This document shows, one piece after another, positions 20,956 through 27,332 of a stretch of DNA of 27,332 nucleotides. Both the position numbers and the translations under genes were made by a program. Below the pieces are notes generated by a model. The model was not told where the DNA came from. It saw only the letters and a list, made by a program, of their open reading frames with translations, and did no database searches. This DNA is from Elysia marginata. Taxonomy: Eukaryota > Mollusca > Gastropoda > Plakobranchidae. Numbering within the stretch: the first letter of the stretch is position 1; each line of letters begins with the position of its first letter. Location: contig BMAT01007789.1 in the NCBI GenBank assembly GCA_019649035.1, forward strand, positions 108,933 to 136,264, read 5' to 3'.

Positions 20956-21317
20956 ACATATGAAGCTAACAACAACTACAAATTTCATAATCTGGTAGAT
21001 GAATATTCAATTCAGTTTAGCACAGATCTATACCATAGTAAATCTTAATTCATCTCTTATATAGACAAACTAATCTGTGTCGCAACCAACCAGAGTGAAT
21101 CAGTGAAAAGCGGCAATTTCTATGTTGAGAAAACACCTTTTTGCAAAGTCTCCCCAAATAATTTCACAAATAATTTCACCACCTTACCTCAAAATACTGA
21201 TAATTTCATGAATTGATTACCTTCTAAACTGCAGACAAAAATGTATTGTTGACGATATCAATGCTTTAAGACGAGAAAACTGCGACATCCAACTCATTAA
21301 ATCTGGTCACAAAATAC
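20956..21317. other. AT-rich stretch, no gene seen
   Basis: It contains one copy (21279-21309) of a roughly 30-bp sequence that recurs near 25832; see findings. Confidence 0.45.
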
Positions 21318-21507
21318 AGCGGAATCCTGATCATGTCAATACGTCAAGACCGAAAACAAATGTGTTAACTTTAATCAGGAGTTGACTTTAATCAAGGGTT
21401 GATTTTAACCATAACAAAAGTATGAAGAAATACAAAAAGGGACTGCAAATCATAGTTGACTTTAAGGGAGAGTTTCCCTTAAATGTTGACTTTAAGAGGA
21501 TTCCACT
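21318..21507. mobile_element. Possible short inverted-repeat element with internal GTTGACTTTAA repeats
   Basis: AGCGGAATCCT at the left pairs with AGGATTCCACT at the right at 10 of 11 positions. Inside are five variants of GTTGACTTTAA, plus an internal palindrome TTAAGGGAGAGTTTCCCTTAA. No coding capacity. Confidence 0.35.
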
Positions 21508-21975
21508 ATCTTTGTATTTATAAAGAATTCAACATCTAAAAGTTAAAACAGAAACAATCTTTTCTCATAGAGAACATAAAAACATACAGGTACAGAGATT
21601 TCTTTCCCAAACTAAACCTACATTTAAAAAGCTTCCATACAAATATATTTAATATCTGGTGATTGTCTTGTAGCTGAGAATGAGAACAATTTTGATTGAA
21701 GCTTGGGAGTGAGTTTTTGGTGGGAGGAGGGATTATTCTTTAATGACACTTTTGAAGTTTTGAGATTAATGCTAATCAGGAGATAACTTTTAACGTCCAG
21801 CCAAGCTCCTGTGTTTATGCCATTAATGAAACAATTAGAATGTTTGTTTAAGAAGTTCATCCGTGACTTTGAGACAAATTTTGTTGTTTCAGTTTTGTTT
21901 TGATATTATTTTGTTTTCTTATAATTCATCAAAAGTATTTTATTACAGAGTTCCATGGAGTATAGACAATAGAGA
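21508..21975. other. AT-rich stretch, nothing recognised
   Basis: No supported gene or repeat. Confidence 0.5.
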
Positions 21976-22065
21976 CCTTGTGCGTTGACGACGATAATAT
22001 ATGACGTAAGAACCCCATAGACAGGGAGGGATTTTATAGCATATGATTGGCTAACATCAAAAGTT
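21976..22065. mobile_element. 5' end fragment of the short AGAGACC-ended MITE family
   Basis: AGAGACCTTGTGCGTTGACGAC and the next 70 bp match the left part of the copy at 25176. The right end is missing; unrelated sequence follows. Confidence 0.6.
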
Positions 22066-22260
22066 TTGTCCCCCATCACAACCGATAGATTTGGAGTGCT
22101 AGTATTTCTACACCTCTTAAATCAGTTCATTAAAATTTATTTATAAAAATCACAATGCTTGAATTCAAGAAATGTAAAAAAATTAAATCACTATGACAGC
22201 AATATAACTTTCTGCCTTTATCCCGGCAATACTTTGTCCCCCACCACAAACGACAGATTT
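22060..22260. repeat. Short direct duplication around TTTGTCCCCCA
   Basis: TTTGTCCCCCATCACAACCG near 22063 and TTTGTCCCCCACCACAAACG near 22234 share about 28 bp with a few changes. They are separated by about 170 bp of AT-rich sequence. Confidence 0.5.
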
Positions 22261-22299
22261 ACGACCTTTTGTCACAGTCTCTATTTTTCATGGATAATT

Positions 22300-23070
22300 G
22301 TCACTTCAGTGCTATATATATATATACAGAACCTCTATCGATGTGTGGAGGCGAGGAGGGAATAATTTTATAACAGACGGAGAAAACATTGGAAGCAACA
22401 GGAAATGTGTTTTTTTATAAACAATATTCCAAACAGCATGGAAAAAACTAACTTTTTTAACGTATCTGCCGAAAAAAATTAATGTACATCACTGAAATAC
22501 ATACACATGTACACAATGGAGGGAAAAAGAGACAAAGGGACACCACTAAAAGCAGTCTAATTAGACAACATAAAGAACTGGTCGAGGCGAAACAGTAAAA
22601 AAGGTGGATTACAACAGAAAAAACAGAAGGCTGGAAAGCTACAGGGCAGGCAGCAAATGTGGCCGCAATCCCCCCAATCTCAGAAATCCAGCTAAAGTTG
22701 GGTCTTGAATTTTTTAATGTAATATCTTGCCTGAAAGCATAGAACTTAAGCGACATTACGCAAAAGACAGAATGGATTTTCAAAGCAAGGGGGTTTGATT
22801 GTTTTTAGGAGTTTGAAACTGAGAAACTGCCTGTTGCTCAGAATGGGACTGGGTGACTTTAGCTGGGTTTTCGTGATTCGAGTTACAAATGATTACAAAA
22901 TGAAGCTGGATAGTGAGTGAGTGAGGGAGCATTGAGAAAAGAAACACTTGAACATCCAATGATAACAATATCACTCCACCGAAAGCGTAGACAACGGGAC
23001 AAGATAAAAGATGGGCTGACAAAGTGGCTTGGCACAGGAAGGATGGTGAACCTTTTGGGAGCAACTACCT
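22300..23070. other. Intergenic stretch, nothing recognised
   Basis: Minus-strand open frames of 94-108 codons (22457-22783, 22780-23064) are present but show no domain, splice structure or motif. Confidence 0.4.
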
Positions 23071-23300
23071 AAAAGGCAGACTTCAGAGTGTGATTGAAAT
23101 ATTGTAAAGGTATGAAATTAGCAGTGGAGAGAAGTAGGCTTTTTAGTGGAAATGCCCGAAATGCCTGCCTTTGGTATGATTCGAACCTTCAGAGTGATTT
23201 AAATATTTTAAAGATCTAAAATTAGCGTTGGAGAGACTTAGGCATTGAAAACGTGAAAGTGCCTGAAATATCTGCCTCCAGTATGATGGAAGTCTTTGAC
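23071..23300. repeat. Diverged tandem duplication of about 110 bp, two units
   Basis: CTTCAGAGTG starts both units (about 23081 and 23188). They share TTGGAGAGA/GTGGAGAGA, CTGCCT and AGTATGAT/GGTATGAT in order. Identity is moderate. Confidence 0.65.
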
Positions 23301-23779
23301 TAGCTTTGATCGGTCAGATACGTATGTCAATTTTTCGACATCAGACTTCACGCCGTCTTGCTGACCACCGCTTTCTCTTGATGTAATACCACATCGGAAA
23401 ATGTGTAGTCAGCATCTGACTTCTACACACTGTTCCATATGTCCAGTTTTGCCTGGCTGTGCTAAAATCTGTTGATCGGTAGACTATGCTGAAGTAGCCA
23501 CCATGTTTTTGTGCCTTGATTCGATCCTTTGAAGACAATTTATGAAACACATGAGGGGAATAGAACAGCAGAAAGTATATTCTTTATATTTACTGATATA
23601 GGTAAATGTTAGCAGCACATGAGCTGGTTTTTTTTTTTTTTTTACTGTTTTTCTTTTTTTTCTTTTTTTTTAAATTTTGATCACGGTTGTTGCTTGGTAT
23701 ACGCTTAGACCTTCAGTTACATCTTTTTTTTTATTCTATCTGCCTATTTTTCTGTCTGTGACTTGATGAAGGTGAGATA
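23301..23779. other. Intergenic stretch with poly-T runs, nothing recognised
   Basis: A minus-strand frame of 69 codons (23341-23550) has no recognised domain. T-rich low complexity lies at 23627-23672. Confidence 0.4.
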
Positions 23780-24635
23780 AAGGCCACAATCGAATTATCC
23801 CAACAGATCCTTGCCATTGCTGATTTCATGAGTTCTTTAGCGGCCGCAACGCAACCAAAAGTTGACATGACTATAGGGAGACAATATTAATTTTTTAGAG
23901 ACTGACTCTAAATTTTATCAAATCTCATATATCAAAAAAGTCTGACTTGGTAAAAATGAGACTATGGCCACAACGGAATTATTACAAAAGCTCCTGTCAC
24001 TGCTGCTTGAGTATTTCATGAGGAATGTTGGCCACAACGCAGCCAAAAGTAGTTGATTTAGCCATAGGAAGGTGATATCCCTCGGATTCTGAATTTCGTC
24101 ACATCTCTCTGCCCCGAGAGTATGGGACTTGGATGAAATCGAAATGATTGCCACAATCGAATAATCACATCAGCTGCCATTACTACTGCTTGAGTATTTC
24201 ATGATGGATGTTGGCCACAACGCAGCCAAAAGTTGACATGTCAGTAGGAAGTTCCTGGCCCTCTGATCACGCTTAGCAGTGGCCCTTGGTATCTCCGTCC
24301 CCGTTTTCTGCCGCTGGGTCCTTGCCATTGATGATTGAGTATTTCATGAGGGATGTTGGCCACAAAGGAATTATCACAAGTGCTGCCGTCACTGCTGCTC
24401 GAGTATTTCATGATGGATGTTGGCCACAACGTAGCCAAAAGTTGACACAACAGCGGGAAGTTCCTGGCCCTCTGACCACGCCCAGCGGTCACCCTCGGTA
24501 TCTCAGTCCCCGTTTTCTGCTCCTGGTACTCCGGACTTGGTGCCCTGTCGCAGCCAGTAGATACCAGCCATCCAGCTACAATCGTCTTCCCAACCCACGA
24601 CCAGGATGGCGTCGCCGTTTTTCACCATAACTAGG
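23780..24635. repeat. Irregular tandem array built on a GAGTATTTCATGA...GTTGGCCACAACG unit
   Basis: The core GTATTTCATGANGGATGTTGG followed by CCACAACGCAGCCAAAAGTTGAC recurs near 24005, 24190, 24337 and 24400, with a decayed form near 23826. Between cores lie alternating segments (GGAATTATCACA...CTGCTG and GGAAGTTCCTGGCCCTCTGA), so spacing is uneven (about 64-185 bp). GC content is higher than in the flanks. Minus-strand frames repeat LWPTSIMKYSSSS but carry stops and match nothing I know. It may be a satellite or a decayed multi-exon gene fragment. Confidence 0.65.
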
Positions 24636-25175
24636 AGAACATTGATGCAAAAAGAATACTGTTACGTTAGTGACTCTCTTACAACAATTGTCTCGCGTCA
24701 AGGGCAAATGAGCCAGAAATATGAAGATGTCTTTTGATGTTTGATAGGATAGATTCTAGAGGTAGGAGACTTTACGCTTTATGATAAGAGCAAAACTCCT
24801 AACTACTCCAAATGAATTGGATTGGAATTTTACAATTTGAAGTGCTGGTGATTTACACAATGCAAATTTTTAAGCTTACAGATGAGATTGCTTGCAATTA
24901 TCATAAATCAGTTTTATTGCATTTTTATTAAGCTAAAGAAATGAGAGATTAAAAAGAGCTAGTACTTTTCGGAGGTATTTTGATTTATTTAATTTTCAGC
25001 ACGTGATTCTGTGGGTTAGGTTGCAATGAAAGAAGAGAGTTACAAATTACAAATTTCCTTCTTCTTTTTAAACTTTTGTATGATAGAAATTTGTCTTTCT
25101 TTGTTCACTTACGATTCGTTTCAACTGATACTTTTTTATTCACCTTAGCACAAAAGCATAGATCTGTTATGCAAT
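24636..25175. other. AT-rich stretch, nothing recognised
   Basis: It could hold downstream intron of the minus-strand kelch gene. No further kelch exon was found. Confidence 0.45.
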
Positions 25176-25332
25176 AGAGACCTTGTGCATGGACGACATA
25201 GCGTATGATGTAATAACACCCATTATGATAGATAGCGTGGATTTTACAGCAGACTAAAGGACATCAGCAATCCTCAAATTTCCTCCCTTATGGGCTTCGT
25301 CTTCCTGAGCGGGTTTCTAACGCATGGTCTCT
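25176..25332. mobile_element. Complete copy of a short MITE with AGAGACC / GGTCTCT ends
   Basis: It starts AGAGACCTTGTGCATGG and ends ACGCATGGTCTCT. AAT lies on both sides, either a 3-bp duplication or part of the element. Fragments matching its left and right halves occur at 21976 and 19236. It shares its terminal heptamer with the 9718 palindrome. Length is 157 bp and there is no coding capacity. Confidence 0.65.
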
Positions 25333-25380
25333 AATACCTGAGATCAACTAACCAATCAAATAACGGAAAAATAGTAACAC

Positions 25381-25521
25381 CTTCCTGCCCCGCAGAGAGC
25401 ATTTGCGAGTGACGGCCCTTTGGACCATGTGTTATCATTGGTGTCAAAGATCTCAAAAGAGTTTACACAGTATTCGGGCAGATATTCCTTCCTCCATTTG
25501 TCACTGAGTAAGAGTTGCCGC
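25381..25521 (-). CDS. Isolated internal exon encoding a kelch-repeat segment
   Basis: On the minus strand an acceptor (T-rich tract, GGTTCTAG) precedes 141 bp of open frame and a GTGTTA donor follows at 25380. The exon is symmetric (begins and ends inside a codon in the same phase). It reads SDKWRKEYLPEYCV, then SFEIFDTNDNTWSKGPSLAN and ALCGAG. This is the typical kelch layout (..VE.YDP..N.W..GP.L..A.CG.G) of KLHL-type proteins, in which kelch blades form a beta-propeller that recruits substrates to Cullin-3 ubiquitin ligases. Such function is family knowledge; only part of one or two blades is visible here. Neighbouring exons were not found, so it may belong to a gene with long introns or be a leftover fragment. 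Confidence 0.65.
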
Positions 25522-26649
25522 CTAGAACCATTGAATACACAGAAAAAAAAACCACACACACACAGACAAAAGTCTTATAGAAGTCCTACTTTACAGATTT
25601 CGAGCCAAAACTAAAATCGGCTATTCAAATTCAGGGCAGTAAAGTTGCAAGTCAAAAATCTTTTTTTTTTTTTTTTTGACAAACGCCATTTCACCGTCCA
25701 TCTTTTTTTTTCTTTTTTCTCTTCATTTTGAATCTACACAGGTTTAACTATCTACTCAGAAAAAATAACAATTTTACAAGTTTTGTTCAGTTTGAAAGCA
25801 TGAAGAACTGTCTTGATTTGAACAATTTTCAACTAGAAAATCGCGACATCCGAATCATTCACTCTGGATGCAGAAGATAGTTACATCCCCACAGAAAAAT
25901 GAATTGAACTTTGTAAAGCATTACAGTAAACTATTTGTTAGGCATCGAATCATCAGCCATTTAAAAAATGTCGTTATTATTATTTTAATCTGATTTTGAG
26001 CAGCAATTAATTTATTGAAAAGTACTCTTTAACAAGCTTTTACAATCGTAACGCCTTGGCTGCTACATGAAATTCTCTGCTGTGTGCTAAAAGAATTTTT
26101 AACTTCGAATAGGTAGAAGGGGGGGGGGGGCGCAAATTAAGATCTGCGTCTAAAATTTAAAGCAGGCCTGTAGAAATGAAAAGGTCAGGGTTTTGGGCAA
26201 AGACATGTGTGAAGAAACTAGATCTATATCTAGACTATATCTTAAAACCTCGTAACCATGTAGAGAACTTGGTTTATCAAGCACAAATAAAGTACGTGCA
26301 CATTGGACGAGTGGGGCAGCAGCAAGTAGGCACAGCGGAGCCAAGTGATTTAGTACTTAAATAAGTCTTTATAATAATGCTACTGAAGCTCGATAACCAT
26401 CATTAAAGAGACCCACCAGATATTGTCAGGACCCAGTACTGGAAGATTTCCGCAACAAATACACTTACACACCATAATTATGTGTCTTGCAACCTGTACA
26501 AATGGGCGGATCTCACTTTTTTACATTGTAAATAAATTAATAAAGAGCGTTCGTACATACCGCCTAATCCACTTATATGCTCGAAGCCCTTTACATGGGC
26601 TCCCTGACAGACTATTACCAACCAAATCACTTTCTGAACTCACAGACGA
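25522..26649. other. Intergenic or intronic stretch, no gene seen
   Basis: It includes a CACA run (25553-25564), poly-T runs (25663-25678), a G run (26119-26129) and the second copy of a roughly 30-bp shared sequence near 25832-25862. Open frames at 26176 and 26423 show no motifs. Confidence 0.4.
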
Positions 26650-26850
26650 GTGACAAATAAAGCGCACCACTCTAGCACATTGACAAGATCTTTCGTTGCC
26701 TATTATCAGGTACTCCTTTCACGTATGAGTGAGGCGAAGAAATGTATGTAAATAGCTTTTCTCAAGGACTAAACGTCTACTTGCCGAAAGCAGGACTCGA
26801 ACCTTGGACTTCCCGGTCCGAAAACCAAGCGTCTACCACTGGATCACAAC
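26650..26850 (-). mobile_element. tRNA-derived SINE, well-preserved head (minus strand)
   Basis: On the minus strand the element opens TGATCCAGTGGTAGACGCTT (box A region, 26831-26840) and has a clean box B, GGTTCGAGTCC (26803-26793), with tRNA-like stems between. The body AGTAGACGTTTAGTCCTTGA...CATTTCTTCGCC matches the copy at 15393-15602. The internal boxes are the RNA polymerase III promoter of tRNA-type SINEs. The body is not tRNA and could be a shared central domain; I could not assign a family. Confidence 0.85.
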
Positions 26851-27170
26851 ATTATAAGGTTATATTTTGAACAATACACTTTTCAAAGCTTCCAAACGTT
26901 AAAAAATGCAGAAATTTTTCAAAACTTTGTGGACAGATATTAAAACTCCTTATGGTTTAGAAATTAGGAGATCGAATAAAAAACTTATGACATCTGAAGG
27001 CCTGATTACTTGAAAATACCAAAAAGAGGTACTTTGAAGGTCAAAATTAGGTACTCCTAAAGAATAATAGGTATAGTTATCAAAAGCCTATCAAATGGAC
27101 TAAAAATAAACACATGAATTTCAAAGTTTCACCGCAACACACACAAGCAAACTCTTAGATTTCATATTAG
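26851..27170. other. AT-rich stretch, nothing recognised
   Basis: No gene or repeat signature before the LINE frame. Confidence 0.5.
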
Positions 27171-27332
27171 TTTTATCAGTTTTATGCAAGATTTGATGTA
27201 CATGATTTCAGGAACACCACTGAACTAAAAATAAAAGACATACTGAACGGTTTGGTAGAAGGACCGGATTTTGTCGTAAAACTAAAAGAAAATGATGTTA
27301 GGAGAGAGCTTGAAAAGTTAAATGTAAGAAAA
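27171..27332 (+). mobile_element. Start of a LINE reverse-transcriptase frame, running off the right edge
   Basis: A frame open from 27171 to the end reads VVKLKENDVRRELEKLNVRK at its visible end. This resembles the lead-in to the reverse-transcriptase domain of Jockey/CR1/RTE-type LINEs, where V..EL..L...KA.GPDGI is conserved; the decisive KAxGPDG would lie just outside the window. An AG at 27209-27210 could be a chance acceptor. The absence of an endonuclease upstream suggests a 5'-truncated copy. A host exon with a similar coiled sequence is the alternative. Confidence 0.6.

Noticed and set aside
22457-23064. Two overlapping minus-strand frames of 94-108 codons
   Set aside because: No domain, signal peptide, splice structure or sensible composition; chance frames are common at this base composition.
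24241-24630. Gene in the GC-richer array region
   Set aside because: The frames consist of repeated phrases broken by stops, and both strands give comparable frames; annotated as a repeat instead.
26780-26850. Functional tRNA gene
   Set aside because: The tRNA-like head is fused to a non-tRNA body shared with another copy, which marks it as a SINE; the anticodon arm is irregular.

Overview
The window looks like non-prokaryotic, intron-rich animal DNA. It is AT-rich, carries many (GA)n/(CT)n and (TCA)n microsatellites, spliced genes with GT/AG junctions, a tRNA-derived SINE, LINE remnants and several foldback/MITE-type elements. An ADAMTS-type metalloprotease and a secreted PAN-like plus C-type lectin protein both fit a mollusc, most likely a gastropod. 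That placement is inference from gene content and repeat style; no phylogenetic marker was seen.

Layout. About 1226-3577 (+): the last three exons of an ADAMTS-like gene whose metalloprotease exons lie off the left edge. It runs from the ADAMTS cysteine-rich module through a very basic linker and an exact tandem array of fourteen 12-residue Arg/Pro/Ser units to a six-cysteine PLAC-like module and a poly-Arg tail. About 3.6-12 kb holds no recognisable gene, only microsatellites, a second (TCA)n array, a diverged tandem repeat, a 217-bp almost perfect palindrome (9718-9934), an inverted-repeat element with an ATGT direct repeat (11221-11514), a sequencing gap (11627-11647) and a smaller inverted repeat (11952-12064). 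About 12.3-12.93 kb (-): an ankyrin-repeat gene copy broken by two frameshifts and a stop. About 13.7-17 kb: a long CT tract, a half copy of the palindrome, a decayed SINE and a 160-bp tandem duplication.

17399-20520 (+): a two-exon C-type lectin gene model, with a short signal-peptide exon and a 719-bp exon coding for a PAN/apple-like region and a C-type lectin domain. Its intron contains a LINE carboxy-terminal fragment. About 20.8-27.3 kb is repeat-rich and holds a (CTGT)n/(CT)n tract, a short MITE family with AGAGACC ends, an irregular tandem array (23.78-24.63 kb), one isolated kelch-repeat exon on the minus strand (25381-25521), a better-preserved SINE copy and, at the right edge, the start of a LINE reverse-transcriptase reading frame.

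The genes are not an operon and no joint pathway is evident; two of them (ADAMTS-like, lectin) are predicted secreted proteins. The most unusual host feature is the RS-repeat array in an extracellular protease tail; the most unusual DNA structure is the palindrome and its solo half copy.
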